Shown: positions 48,735-57,309, counted from the stretch's first letter. The stretch is 64,000 nucleotides of DNA from Nocardioides caeni (GCF_004912195.1 NZ_STGW01000011.1:261-64260), one strand, 5' to 3'. Notes: generated by a model from the letters alone, not told the origin. A program made the numbers and translations.

Positions 48735-49913
48735 GTGGCTGACGACGACTTCCTCGACGTGATCGCGGCAGAGGTGGCGAACGACCCGCACAACCTCGCG
48801 TTGCGGGAGGACTACATCGCCCTGCTCCTGCAGGGCGATCCCGATCGCGCTGCCGAGGAGGTGACCGCCTTCGAGCAGGCCGGCGGCGATCCGGCTCGGG
48901 TGCGGCTGCTCCGGGCGCGGCTGATGGCCGCCCGCCTCCGGGGCGGTACGACGCCCGCAGCCCCCGCCGAGCCCGACGCCCTCGTGCCACGTCCCGTCGG
49001 CGACCCGGAGGCCGGGCCGGCGCCCACCACCTGGGAGCCGGAGCGACCGGCGGTCACCCTCGACGACGTCGCGGGCCTGGCCGAGGTCAAGCAGCACCTG
49101 GAGGCGACCTTCCTCGCCCCGCTGCGCAATCCCGAGCTGGCGGCGGCGTTCGGGCAGACGCCCGGCGGATCGCTGCTGATGTACGGCCCGCCCGGTTGCG
49201 GCAAGACCTTCATCGCTCGCGCCATCGCCGGCGACCTGGGTGCGTCCTTCCTCCACGTGACGCTGGCGGACCTGATGGGCAAGTGGTTCGGCGAGACCGA
49301 GAAGGCCATCCAGAGCATCTTCCGCGACGCGCGTGCCTCGTCGCCGTGCGTGATCTTCTTCGACGAGTTCGACGCGCTGGGCGGGCGTCGCTCGTCCGGA
49401 GGCGGCGGCACCCAGTCGATGCGGATGGTCGTCAGCCAGCTGCTCGAGGAGCTCGACGGGGTCTCCAGCGCCAACGAGGGCGTCTACTTCCTCGCCGCGA
49501 CCAACCGTCCCTGGGACGTCGACCCCGCGCTCCGCCGCCCGGGCCGCATCGACAAGACCGTGCTCGTGCTGCCGCCGGACCAGGTCGCCCGGGCCGCGAT
49601 CCTCGCCGGACTGCTGGACGGCAAGCCGACCGAGGGCGTCGACGTCGACGCGGTGGCCGCCGCGACCGACGGCTTCTCCGGTGCGGACATCAGCCACGTC
49701 GCCGCGACGGGCCTGCAGCAGGCGATGACCGCGTCGATGGCCGCCGGGGCCGTCGTACCGGTGACGACGGAGTCGCTGCTCGCTGCTGCCGCAAGCGTGA
49801 CCCCGTCGACGGCGGCCTGGTTCGACCAGGTCGTGCCGGTGCTCGACTACGGCGTCGACGACGGCACGTTCGAGCAGCTGCGTGCCTACCGGGTGAAGCG
49901 GGGCCTGCGGTGA
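48735..49913 (+). CDS. AAA-family ATPase
   Basis: A 392-residue AAA ATPase. The N-terminal 70 residues look like two short helical repeats (NDPHNLALREDYIALLLQGD), then a Pro-rich linker. The ATPase domain (108-345) has Walker A GPPGCGKT (151-158), the pore loop region LMGKWFGETEKAI, Walker B VIFFDEFDAL, sensor 1 in FLAATNRPWDVD, and the arginine finger region in RRPGRIDKTV. The second region of homology places it with p97/SpoVK-type AAA proteins. It likely remodels a protein complex. The GTG at 48735 has GGAGGG upstream. Its stop overlaps the TPR gene (GTGA). Confidence 0.9.
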   Translation: MADDDFLDVIAAEVANDPHNLALREDYIALLLQGDPDRAAEEVTAFEQAGGDPARVRLLRARLMAARLRGGTTPAAPAEPDALVPRPVGDPEAGPAPTTWEPERPAVTLDDVAGLAEVKQHLEATFLAPLRNPELAAAFGQTPGGSLLMYGPPGCGKTFIARAIAGDLGASFLHVTLADLMGKWFGETEKAIQSIFRDARASSPCVIFFDEFDALGGRRSSGGGGTQSMRMVVSQLLEELDGVSSANEGVYFLAATNRPWDVDPALRRPGRIDKTVLVLPPDQVARAAILAGLLDGKPTEGVDVDAVAAATDGFSGADISHVAATGLQQAMTASMAAGAVVPVTTESLLAAAASVTPSTAAWFDQVVPVLDYGVDDGTFEQLRAYRVKRGLR

Positions 49914-51181
49914 GCGACGACGGCTTCGACCCGGTCCAGCGCGACAGCGACCTGGCCTACGAGCTCTATGACGTCCGCCCGGAGCACCCCGAGATCGGGC
50001 ATCTCGCGCGCCGTGCGCTCGCGGCGGAGCCGTGGCGCAGTGGCCTGCGCGTCCTGCTCGCCAACCACCTGGAGGCGTTGGGCGAGCTCGACGAGTCGCG
50101 GGAGATCCTGCTGGCGGTCGTCGGTCAGCGCGACCACGCGTTCGTCGACGCCGCCCGCGACCTGCGCGACCTCGAGCATCGTGTCGGGCGCTACGAGGAG
50201 GCCCTGCGGTGGGCCGAGACCGTGCTCGGCGAGGACAGTGAGGGCTGGTCGGACTGGGGGATGTTCGGCGCCATCAAGGGTCAGCTCGGCGAACCGACGC
50301 TGACCTGGCAGATCCTCGACGAGGCGGTGGAGAGGTGCGCCACCACGGCGCCGGACGAGCTGACCGACGCCCTCGCCTTCCGGGCCACCGGACTCATCGC
50401 GACCTTCGCCCCGTCGGAGCGCTTCATCGCCGCGGCCGAGGAGGCGGTCCGGGCCGATCCTGCCAACGGCTACGTCGCGCTGTGCCTCGTCTGGGCCTAC
50501 ATCCACCAGGGGCGCTTCGACGACGCCGAGGAGCTCGCGCTGCGGATGCTGCGGGAGGACCCGACCGACGAGGGCCCGGCGATCCCGGTCCGGATGCTCC
50601 GCACGGTGCGGGGGATCATGGAGCGCGAGGGCATGGACATGGCGGAGCTGCACCGCCACGGCATCCTCGAGCGCATGTGGACCGACCAGCGCGACCGCCT
50701 GCTCGGTGTCGACGTGGTGTCGGCCCTCACGGCCCTCGAGCCGCTCCTCCCGCCGGCCGTCCTCGCCACCCTGCATCCGCCCATCCCCGAGGACGGTGAC
50801 GACACGGGAGCGTGCGAGGAGCTGGTGTCCTGGCACGACGGCCAGGACCCCGGCGCCGGCGACGCGTGGAGGCTGCCGGGCGACTTCCGGCTGATGAGCG
50901 CGGCCGAGATCCGGGCGATGGATGCCGCGGTCGAGGCCGACCCGGCGTCGTACCCGCAGTGGGCGGAGGACTCGCTCGACAGCTACTACCAGCAGCTGAT
51001 GACCGACGACGCCGGTGGCTACCTCATCGTCACGATCACCGGTGAGCTGGCGATCCGGCGGGCCGGCGCAGAGGACGAGGTGGTCTCGGCCAGCATCGCC
51101 GACTTCTTCTGGGAGCAGGTGGCGGCACGAGGGGGTCGCAACCCGCGCCCCCGCCCGCAGCCGCGCGCCCAGGAGGTCTAG
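49910..51181 (+). CDS. Tetratricopeptide-repeat protein, partner of the AAA ATPase
   Basis: A 423-residue soluble protein. Residues 10-225 are TPR-like helical repeats, such as GLRVLLANHLEALGELDESR, EEALRWAETVLGE and GYVALCLVWAYIHQGRFDDA. The remainder (about 270-423) is a separate domain ending DSYYQQLMTDDAGGYLIVTI, which I do not recognise, and a Pro/Arg tail. Strict four-base coupling to the AAA gene suggests the two proteins form one complex: the TPR recruits a client, the AAA ring remodels it. The client is unknown. Confidence 0.78.
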   Translation: MSDDGFDPVQRDSDLAYELYDVRPEHPEIGHLARRALAAEPWRSGLRVLLANHLEALGELDESREILLAVVGQRDHAFVDAARDLRDLEHRVGRYEEALRWAETVLGEDSEGWSDWGMFGAIKGQLGEPTLTWQILDEAVERCATTAPDELTDALAFRATGLIATFAPSERFIAAAEEAVRADPANGYVALCLVWAYIHQGRFDDAEELALRMLREDPTDEGPAIPVRMLRTVRGIMEREGMDMAELHRHGILERMWTDQRDRLLGVDVVSALTALEPLLPPAVLATLHPPIPEDGDDTGACEELVSWHDGQDPGAGDAWRLPGDFRLMSAAEIRAMDAAVEADPASYPQWAEDSLDSYYQQLMTDDAGGYLIVTITGELAIRRAGAEDEVVSASIADFFWEQVAARGGRNPRPRPQPRAQEV

Positions 51182-51492
51182 GTCGCCTGGTCCCCCGCCA
51201 ACCGGACGGTGAGGCCGGCGATGACGGTGTCGAGGGCGAAGCGGAACTGCCGGTCGGGGTCGCTGGCCGCCTGATAGAGCTCGCCGGCGGCCTGCCCGAC
51301 GCGGGAGGCCAGCGGGAACTCGCGCCCGCCCATCGCCTCACCCAGCGCCTCGGCGTTGGCCTCCCACCACTCGAGCTCGCTCTGACCCGACTGGCGCTCG
51401 GCGGCGACGACGGCATGGCGTGAGCGGGCCGCGGTCGCGCCGATGCCGTCGAGCAGGGCGACGGCCTGGTCCATCGCGATGTCGTCGAGGCC
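51178..51492 (-). pseudogene. TetR family regulator, 5'-truncated: DNA-binding domain lost
   Basis: Reading minus strand from about 51492 to the stop at 51178 gives [20 protein letters not shown], then WWEANAEALGEAM, FPLASRVGQAAGELY and FRFALDTVIAGL. This is the C-terminal ligand-binding domain of TetR_C type regulators. Upstream of residue G/L at the break, the reading turns into antisense of the ABC ATPase frame, so the helix-turn-helix (about 90 residues) is missing. The remnant has no start codon in a sensible place and cannot bind DNA as a TetR. It was presumably the divergent regulator of the ABC genes next door. Confidence 0.75.
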
Positions 51493-52182
51493 GAGGTCAC
51501 GGTCGCCGGTCACGACCTGCGGCGCGCGCCTCGTGACGTACGGCGGGTGATCGGCCTCGTGGGCCAGCACCCGGCGCTCGACGAGAAGCTCCACGGCCAC
51601 GAGAACCTCGTCCTGCTCGGCCGGCTGCACGGGCTCCACCGGGGTCCGGCACTGGCCCGGGCCGACGAGCTGCTGGAGCGCTTCGGCCTCACCGACGCCG
51701 CTCACCGGGCGGTGAGCACCTACTCCGGCGGGATGCGGCGACGCCTCGACATCGCCGCCGGCCTCATCCTGCGGCCCCAGCTGCTGTTCCTCGACGAGCC
51801 GACCACCGGCCTCGACCCGCGGGCACGGGCCGAGGTGTGGACGATGGTGCGGGAGGTCGTGGACGCCGGGACCACGGTGCTGTTGACGACGCAGTACCTC
51901 GACGAGGCGGACCGGCTCGCCGACCGGATCACCGTCATCGGCGCCGGCCGGGTGATCGCCGAGGGCACCGCCACCGAGCTCAAGAGCCGCCTCGGCGGCG
52001 ACCAGCCGGTCCTCACGCTGCCGCCCGGCAGCGACATCGCGGCGGCCCGGCGCGCCCTGACCGATGCCGGGATCGGCGACGTGTCGGTCGACGTACGACA
52101 GCCGAGCCTGGACGACGTCTTCCTCCACCTCACCGACCCGCACCAGCCATCCGCGCTGGGCAACGAAGGAGCCTCCCGATGA
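51493..52182 (+). pseudogene. ABC transporter ATP-binding protein, 5'-truncated: Walker A lost (DrrA-like)
   Basis: From 51493 the frame reads [20 protein letters not shown], then [13 protein letters not shown] (Q-loop Gln), [14 protein letters not shown] (signature), [19 protein letters not shown] (Walker B) and [13 protein letters not shown] (switch). About 70-75 N-terminal residues with Walker A are gone, so ATP binding should be lost. No good start codon precedes the remnant; a GTG at 51547 could begin a shorter product. The junction near 51493 abuts the truncated TetR. The stop overlaps the permease ATG (ATGA), preserving the original operon join. Confidence 0.78.
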
Positions 52183-52973
52183 ACGCCCTCTCAGCCGTCC
52201 GCGCCAGCTGGCTGGTCACCGAGCGCGACCTGCGGCACTGGCGCCGCGAGCCGTGGACGCCGGTCTTCGGTGTCCTGTTCTCGATCATGCTGATGCTGGT
52301 CTTCGGCTATCTCTTCGGCGGCGCGGTGGCGCTGCCGGGCGGCGGCGACTACCTCGCCTACCTGATGCCGGGGATGCTCGCCATGACGATGATGTTCGGC
52401 GTCGAGGCGACGATGTCGGCGATGACCAACGACTCCCGCAAGGGCATCACCGACCGGTTCCGGTCACTGCCGATCAGCGGGGTCGCCGTGCCGCTGGGCC
52501 GGGCTGGCGCCGACCTGGCGAACTCCGCGCTGGAGCTGGCCGTGCTGATGGTCGGCGGCCTGCTCATCGGCTGGCGGGCCGGCGGCACCATCGGCGAGAC
52601 CCTGCTCGCCGTGGGCCTGCTGCTGTGGCTGCGACTGGCGGTGCTGTGGCTCGGGATCTTCCTCGGCCTGACCCTGCGCGGCGAGGGCGCGACGATGGCG
52701 GTGCAGGTGCTGGTATGGCCGATCGCCTTCCTGTCCGGGGTGATCGTCCCGTCGGCGACGATGCCGGCGTGGCTGGGCGCGCTCGCCGACCTCAACCCGG
52801 TCTCGGCGACCGCGGCCGCCTGTCGGGAGCTGTTCGGCAACCCGACCGGCATCAGCGGGGCCGACGGCCTGCTCGCTGACCACGCGCTGCTCGCCGCGGT
52901 CGTCTGGCCGGCGGTGCTGCTGGCGGTGTTCGTGCCCCTCGCGGCCCGCGCCTACCGGAGGCTCGGGGACTGA
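52179..52973 (+). CDS. ABC-2 type permease (DrrB-like)
   Basis: A 264-residue membrane protein with six helices, intact at both ends. It begins [20 protein letters not shown], the typical N-terminal coupling stretch, and has the [25 protein letters not shown] region (in parts) and [20 protein letters not shown] late in the chain. It would export a drug or lipid if partnered by a complete ATPase, but its own ATPase gene has lost Walker A and the promoter region. It may use another ATPase or be decaying. It starts within the stop of the ATPase remnant. Confidence 0.85.
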   Translation: MNALSAVRASWLVTERDLRHWRREPWTPVFGVLFSIMLMLVFGYLFGGAVALPGGGDYLAYLMPGMLAMTMMFGVEATMSAMTNDSRKGITDRFRSLPISGVAVPLGRAGADLANSALELAVLMVGGLLIGWRAGGTIGETLLAVGLLLWLRLAVLWLGIFLGLTLRGEGATMAVQVLVWPIAFLSGVIVPSATMPAWLGALADLNPVSATAAACRELFGNPTGISGADGLLADHALLAAVVWPAVLLAVFVPLAARAYRRLGD

Positions 52974-52979
52974 CACCGG

Positions 52980-53516
52980 TCAGCGGTGCCAGACCAGCAC
53001 CGAGACGAAGGCGTTGCCCTCGGGGCTGCGGGCCGCGCCGACCGCGGCGATCCGGTAGGCCCGCCTGGTCAGCACCGCGCGGTGCGAGTCCGAGCGCATC
53101 CACACCCGCACCGCGGTCGCCGCGCTGTCGAAGCCACCCGCGACGACCTCACCGACCCGGCCTCCGCCGCAGTCGGCGAAGACCGTCGAGGGTGACAGGT
53201 GGTGCGCCAGCCTGTTGTTGGCCGCCATGCGCCGTGCGTACGACTCGGCGTAGCGGTTCAGGCAGCCGCCGTCGGCGTGCGCCAGCCGCGGCAGGTCGCG
53301 CTTGGCGCGGGCGATGTTGATCCGGTCGTGGATGGCGGATTCGAAGCGGTCCGGCAACGGCACGGTCCGCGCTGGTCGGGTGTCGACGGTGGCCGCCTGC
53401 GCGGCCGCCGCGCCGTGGTGGCCCGGCACGAGTGCCGCGAGCAGGAGCAGGGCGAGCATGAGGACGAGTGAGCGGTGACGCGCGATGGGCTGCGGACCGC
53501 GTGCTCCGAGACACAC
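52980..53516 (-). CDS. Secreted CAP (SCP/PR-1) domain protein
   Basis: A 178-residue protein with a signal peptide (hydrophobic LVLMLALLLLAALVPG, cleavage after AAA near residue 45) and a CAP domain. The domain has RINIARAKRDLPRLAHADGG, then RMAANNRLAHHLSPST (cavity His), and VWMRSDSHRAVLTRRAYRIA (second His). Bacterial CAP proteins are extracellular and of varied function. GTG 53516 is chosen since GGAAGG lies seven bases upstream and a normal signal follows. It ends seven bases from the ABC permease end on the other strand. Confidence 0.85.
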   Translation of the reverse strand: MCLGARGPQPIARHRSLVLMLALLLLAALVPGHHGAAAAQAATVDTRPARTVPLPDRFESAIHDRINIARAKRDLPRLAHADGGCLNRYAESYARRMAANNRLAHHLSPSTVFADCGGGRVGEVVAGGFDSAATAVRVWMRSDSHRAVLTRRAYRIAAVGAARSPEGNAFVSVLVWHR

Positions 53517-53691
53517 GGGATGGCCTTCCGATGGGGGACGGTTTCGCCGATTCGGTCCCCTCCGCCGTACCCCCGCTCGCTGGGGCCAGACGGTCCAGCC
53601 CGCCTTCTGGCCAGCAGGCACGCCACTCGTTCATCGCGTGCCACATGCGACCCGTGCACCACGGCCGCACCACGGCACGGAGCCGGGCCCG
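53517..53691. other. 175-bp intergenic region with GC-rich inverted repeats
   Basis: It lies between the CAP gene start and the end of the SHOCT-domain gene, both minus strand. It has GGGGGAC/GGTCCCC and GGGGCCAGA/TCTGGCC pairs that could form leader or terminator hairpins. I found no riboswitch match. Confidence 0.4.
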
Positions 53692-54276
53692 CTAGTCGCC
53701 GAGCAGGCGAGCCTTCGCGGCTCGGAACTCGTCCTCCGTGATGACGCGCGTGTATCGCAGATGGTTGAGGTTCTGGAGCGCTTGGGCGGTGTCGGGGTTG
53801 GCGAGCGCGTTGATCTGTGCCACGCGGGCAGCGTCGCTCATCGGTGGACGCACCGGTTCGACGGGCGTGGGCGGCGCGGCAGGGTTGGCGTCCTGTCGAG
53901 GCGCCGCGACGGCTCGTCGGTACGCCGCCTGGGCCGAGAGCTCCTGCACGGCCTTCTCGGTCGGTCCGCGACCGCGCAGCAGGTACAGGCCCGCCGCAGC
54001 GGAGACGAGTCCGAGCACGAGGGAGAGGAAGGCGATGCCGAGACGTTCGACGAACGTTTCACCGGACTCGGGGTTGAACGGGTGGGTGGGGCTGGTCAGC
54101 ACACTGAAGACTCCGAAGATCAGCAGCGTGAGGCCCCAGCCCCTGTGGTGGGCCCTGGCCGCATACGGCTGGCGCTCGGGTCGCGACGCGACCCAGTAGT
54201 GCCCGTCCCAGTAGCGAGTGCCGCTCTTCGCGGGGTCGGGGTACCAGCCCGGAACCGGTGGACGCTCGACGCTCAC
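53692..54276 (-). CDS. DUF2510 and SHOCT domain membrane protein
   Basis: A 194-residue protein. It starts with DUF2510 (PGWYPDPAKSGTRYWDGHYW, residues 8-27), a short motif that often tethers actinobacterial membrane proteins. Two transmembrane helices follow (about 47-67 and 82-103). After a Pro/Ala linker, the C-terminus is a SHOCT domain (NLNHLRYTRVITEDEFRAAK). SHOCT helices are common oligomerisation tags. GTG 54276 is supported by AGGAG seven bases upstream; the longer frame to 54336 lacks one. Function unknown. Confidence 0.82.
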   Translation of the reverse strand: MSVERPPVPGWYPDPAKSGTRYWDGHYWVASRPERQPYAARAHHRGWGLTLLIFGVFSVLTSPTHPFNPESGETFVERLGIAFLSLVLGLVSAAAGLYLLRGRGPTEKAVQELSAQAAYRRAVAAPRQDANPAAPPTPVEPVRPPMSDAARVAQINALANPDTAQALQNLNHLRYTRVITEDEFRAAKARLLGD

Positions 54277-54374
54277 TTGCCACTCCTGCTTTCGACGGAC
54301 CCTCGCATGACAGAGGGCCACGGAGATCGTAACCACCGCGGCTGCCGGCGGCTGGAGAACGCGAGGGGCCGGTC

Positions 54375-55874
54375 TCAGTGGGACGGAAGCTCTCCGGTGA
54401 GGCGTCCGTGGCGCTCGGCGCTGGCCTCGTTGAGACCGACGATCTCGACGGCCTTGCCCCTGCTCTCGTACTTGGTGGTGATGGCGTCGAGCGCCGCCAC
54501 GGTGGAGGCGTCCCAGATGTGTGAGGCGGACAGGTCGATGACGATGCGGCTGGGGTCGCCGCCGTAGTCGAACTGGGTGTAGAGGTCGTTGCTGGAGGCG
54601 AAGAAGAGCTCGCCGGTGACCTGGTAGACCGCCTTCGCACCGTCCCCGTCCTCGACCAGCTCGCGGTCGGTCTCGGTCAGGTGGGCGACTCGCCGCGCAA
54701 ACAGGGTCATGGCCACCAGGACCCCGACGACGACACCGATCGCCAGGTTGTGGGTGGACACCGTGACCAGCACCGTCGCGACCATCACCGTGGTCTCCGA
54801 CTTCGGCATCCGGCGCAGCGTCGACGGGCGGACCGAATGCCAGTCGAAGGTGCCGACGGAGACCATGATCATCACCGCCACCAGGGCTGCCATCGGGATG
54901 AGGGCGACGACGTCGCCGAGCCCGACGACCAGGACGAGCAGCAGCGTGCCGGCGAGGAACGTGGAGATCCGGGTGCGGGCACGCGAGACCTTCACGTTGA
55001 TCATCGTCTGGCCGATCATCGCGCAGCCGCCCATGCCGCCGAAGAAGCCGGTGATCACGTTGGCCGCGCCCTGACCGAGGGCCTCGCGGGTCTTGTCGGA
55101 ATGGGTGTCCGTGATGTCGTCGACCAGCTTGGCGGTGAGCAGCGACTCCAGGATGCCGACCACGGCCATCGCCAGCGCGTAGGGCGCGATGATCTCCAGG
55201 GTGTGCAGTTCGAGCGGTACGTCGGGCACGAACCAGGCCGGGAGGCTGTCGGGCAGCTCGCCCTGGTCTCCGACGTCCGGTACGTCGACGGCGGCGATGA
55301 GGACGAAGGCGGTCAGCGCGACGATGGCGACCAGGGGCGCCGGCACGATGTCGTTGACCGTCGGGAAGGCCACGATGACCGCGATGCCGACGGCGATCAA
55401 CGGATAGACCGCCCAGGGCACGTCGACCATGTGGTCGACCTGGGCGCCGAAGATCAGGATCGCGAGGGCGTTGACGAACCCGACCATCACCGAGCGCGGG
55501 ATGAACCGCATCAGCCGTGCCACCCCCGCGAGCGCCAAGGCGATCTGGATCAACCCGCCGAGCAGCACGGTGGCGATCAGGTAGTCGTAGCCGTGGTCGC
55601 GCATGACGGGCGCGATGACCAGGGCGACCGCGCCCGTCGCTGCCGAGATCATCGCCGGGCGTCCGCCCAGGAACGAGATCGCGACCGCCATGGTGAAGGA
55701 GGCAAACAGTCCCACGCGCGGGTCGACGCCCGCGATGATGGAGAACGAGATCGCCTCCGGGATCAGCGCCAGCGCGACGACGAGTCCGGCGAGCACCTCG
55801 GTGCGCAGCAGCCGCGGCGACCGCAGCGCGGCGCGGACGGTGGGTTCGGGGGCAGACGACACGGCTGTGCTCAC
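54375..55874 (-). CDS. SulP family anion transporter with STAS domain
   Basis: A 499-residue transporter. Ten to eleven transmembrane helices begin TEVLAGLVVALALIPEAISF (the SulP entry motif), with GFFGGMGGCAMIGQTMINVK later (the conserved Gly-rich block). The C-terminal STAS domain (about 410-480) has RIVIDLSASHIWDASTVAAL. It carries sulfate, bicarbonate or another anion by symport. GTG 55874 is chosen: GGAG lies six bases upstream and the MerR operator then sits 110 bases away. The longer frame from GTG 55979 would begin only five bases from that operator. Divergent from a MerR gene that probably controls it. Confidence 0.85.
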   Translation of the reverse strand: MSTAVSSAPEPTVRAALRSPRLLRTEVLAGLVVALALIPEAISFSIIAGVDPRVGLFASFTMAVAISFLGGRPAMISAATGAVALVIAPVMRDHGYDYLIATVLLGGLIQIALALAGVARLMRFIPRSVMVGFVNALAILIFGAQVDHMVDVPWAVYPLIAVGIAVIVAFPTVNDIVPAPLVAIVALTAFVLIAAVDVPDVGDQGELPDSLPAWFVPDVPLELHTLEIIAPYALAMAVVGILESLLTAKLVDDITDTHSDKTREALGQGAANVITGFFGGMGGCAMIGQTMINVKVSRARTRISTFLAGTLLLVLVVGLGDVVALIPMAALVAVMIMVSVGTFDWHSVRPSTLRRMPKSETTVMVATVLVTVSTHNLAIGVVVGVLVAMTLFARRVAHLTETDRELVEDGDGAKAVYQVTGELFFASSNDLYTQFDYGGDPSRIVIDLSASHIWDASTVAALDAITTKYESRGKAVEIVGLNEASAERHGRLTGELPSH

Positions 55875-55984
55875 GGTGGCTCCGTTGTGCGCACTCGGCG
55901 CGAACGACGTGGGTGGGACGGATGCGCGACCATGGGTAGCGCGTGCCGGCGCCATCGCCGGTGGAAGTCTGTCTGTCACCCTAA

Positions 55985-56001
55985 CCTCACGTAACGTGAG
56001 G
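55985..56001. promoter_or_regulatory. MerR-type operator between sulP and merR
   Basis: CCTCACGT-A-ACGTGAGG is a perfect 17-bp palindrome in the gap between the SulP gene and the MerR gene. MerR dimers commonly bind such sites inside a long-spaced promoter. Its AT-poor arms and tight centre are unlike the TetR sites in this window. Confidence 0.65.
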
Positions 56002-56035
56002 GTTGCAATCCGAGCGACGTGAGAGGGCCCTCCCC

Positions 56036-56467
56036 GTGACCCGTGAACCCGCGATCCCCTCCGACGCCGACCACTCCACGGTCATGCAGATCGGGGAGGT
56101 GGCGGCCCGCACGGAGCTGTCGTTGCGCAGCCTGCGGCACTGGGAGGAGGTCGGGCTGCTGCGACCCTCCGGTCGGACGGAGGGCGGCTTCCGCCTCTAC
56201 ACCGAGGCCGACGTCGAGAGGATCCTCGTGATCCGCCGGATGAAGCCGCTCGGCTTCACCCTCGAGCAGATGAGCGCCGCGATGCGCGACATCGAGGTCC
56301 TTCGCGACCTCGACGGCGACCTCGACGGCCACGACGACCGCGCCAGCGCCGCGCGCTCCCGCCTCGAGGCGCTCGTGGGCGATGCGGTCGAGCGTCGCTC
56401 GACCCTCGAGCGTCAGCTGGCAATGGCCGACGAGTTCATCGACCAGCTCCACCAGCAGCTGGCCTGA
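56036..56467 (+). CDS. MerR family transcriptional regulator
   Basis: A 143-residue regulator. The N-terminal winged helix has MQIGEVAARTELSLRSLRHW, EEVGLLRPSGRTEGGFRLYT and DVERILVIRRMKPLGF (residues 17-80). A coiled-coil dimer helix (RLEALVGDAVERRSTLERQL) forms the C-terminus. There are no Cys residues in a metal-binding arrangement, so it is probably not a metal sensor. It likely controls the divergent SulP gene and itself through the palindrome at 55985-56001. GTG 56036 is chosen; ATG 56084 is a shorter alternative. Confidence 0.88.
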   Translation: MTREPAIPSDADHSTVMQIGEVAARTELSLRSLRHWEEVGLLRPSGRTEGGFRLYTEADVERILVIRRMKPLGFTLEQMSAAMRDIEVLRDLDGDLDGHDDRASAARSRLEALVGDAVERRSTLERQLAMADEFIDQLHQQLA

Positions 56468-56600
56468 GCATCCCTACGCCGGTCACTCGTTCTGCCGGGG
56501 TTGCAGACCGGCCGCCGCTGTGGTCCGTTCGCGGCCCCGCTGCCCTGATCACCTTCGTGGTGACCAGGCTGCGACGGCGATGCGCGTGCGCCTGGCTCGC

Positions 56601-56606
56601 TAACCT
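56601..56606 (+). promoter_or_regulatory. Putative -10 element of a leaderless promoter for the 13-codon leader ORF
   Basis: TAACCT is followed by six bases and the ATG at 56613, the geometry of the other leaderless promoters in this window. Confidence 0.4.
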
Positions 56607-56612
56607 GACGCC

Positions 56613-56654
56613 ATGGGTGCGTGTGGTCCGCAAGGCGGCGCGAGGCAGGCGTGA
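56613..56654 (+). CDS. Candidate leader peptide, 13 codons
   Basis: An ATG at 56613 opens MGACGPQGGARQA and stops at TGA 56652-56654. That stop overlaps the GTG start of the following membrane-protein gene (GTGA), so ribosomes ending here could restart there. TAACCT six bases upstream suggests leaderless transcription. It is too short to prove coding by sequence. Confidence 0.4.
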   Translation: MGACGPQGGARQA

Positions 56655-57208
56655 CGCCGTCCACGCCGCGGTTCCACCCGGCGGACCTGGCTTCCGCCGC
56701 AGAGTCGGTCGGGCGAGTTGCGTGGCGGTGTTGGTGGGTGTTCCTCGCACTGGGCACGTTGCTGATGGCGCGGGAGGCGAATCACGGTGACGGTCTGGAC
56801 ATGGTGACCTGCGTCCGGGGGCGGTCCGACTGCGCCGTCGACGAGTGGGCCGCCGTCAACCTGGCGCCGACCCTGACGGTCGTGGGGGTTGCAGCCCTGG
56901 TCCTGGGCGGGCTGGCTCGCCTCGTCGAGCACTGGATCGTGTCGGTCTTCCATGTCGTCTCAGGGATCGCCGTCGGCGTCTGCGGGGGACTGATGCTGCT
57001 GTTCATGGCCTGGGACGATCAACGTTGTCAGGCTTCGGCCGTGTGTTCTTCAGCGCCGCACAGGAAGCTCCCGGACTCGTTCTACGTCTGGAGGTACCTC
57101 GGGGATGGCGAGGTCGCCTTCGGCGAGGAGTGGCTCGCCTGGGGCCTCGCCGGCGGTGCGACAGCGACCGCGGTCATCGCCGCGCGGTTCTGGTCCGCCC
57201 GGAACTGA
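56651..57208 (+). CDS. Membrane protein of unknown function
   Basis: A 185-residue protein with four transmembrane helices (about 22-40, 71-93, 100-124 and 155-178). Between TM1 and TM2 lies an extracytoplasmic loop with paired Cys (VTCVRGRSDCAVDEW), and between TM3 and TM4 another Cys pair (DDQRCQASAVCSSAPHRKLP), suggesting disulfides. No family recognised. GTG 56651 is chosen because it overlaps the stop of the leader ORF; an in-frame GTG at 56621 would extend it by ten residues. It ends 101 bases from the end of dnaB on the other strand. Confidence 0.7.
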   Translation: MTPSTPRFHPADLASAAESVGRVAWRCWWVFLALGTLLMAREANHGDGLDMVTCVRGRSDCAVDEWAAVNLAPTLTVVGVAALVLGGLARLVEHWIVSVFHVVSGIAVGVCGGLMLLFMAWDDQRCQASAVCSSAPHRKLPDSFYVWRYLGDGEVAFGEEWLAWGLAGGATATAVIAARFWSARN

Positions 57209-57309
57209 CGTCTGGGAACGGCCCGCCATGTCGAGCGCCAGCCGCACCTCATCCGGGCCTGGCGCACCGAGGGGTCAAGATTCACTGCATCTCGCCAAAC
57301 GGGGGCGAG

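Noticed and set aside
48735..51181. A type VI secretion, gas vesicle or proteasome cluster
   Set aside because: Apart from the AAA ATPase and TPR protein none of the other expected components is present.
54681..55994. A 437-residue open frame opposite the SulP gene
   Set aside because: It is Asp/Arg/His-rich shadow sequence over the transporter's membrane-coding part.
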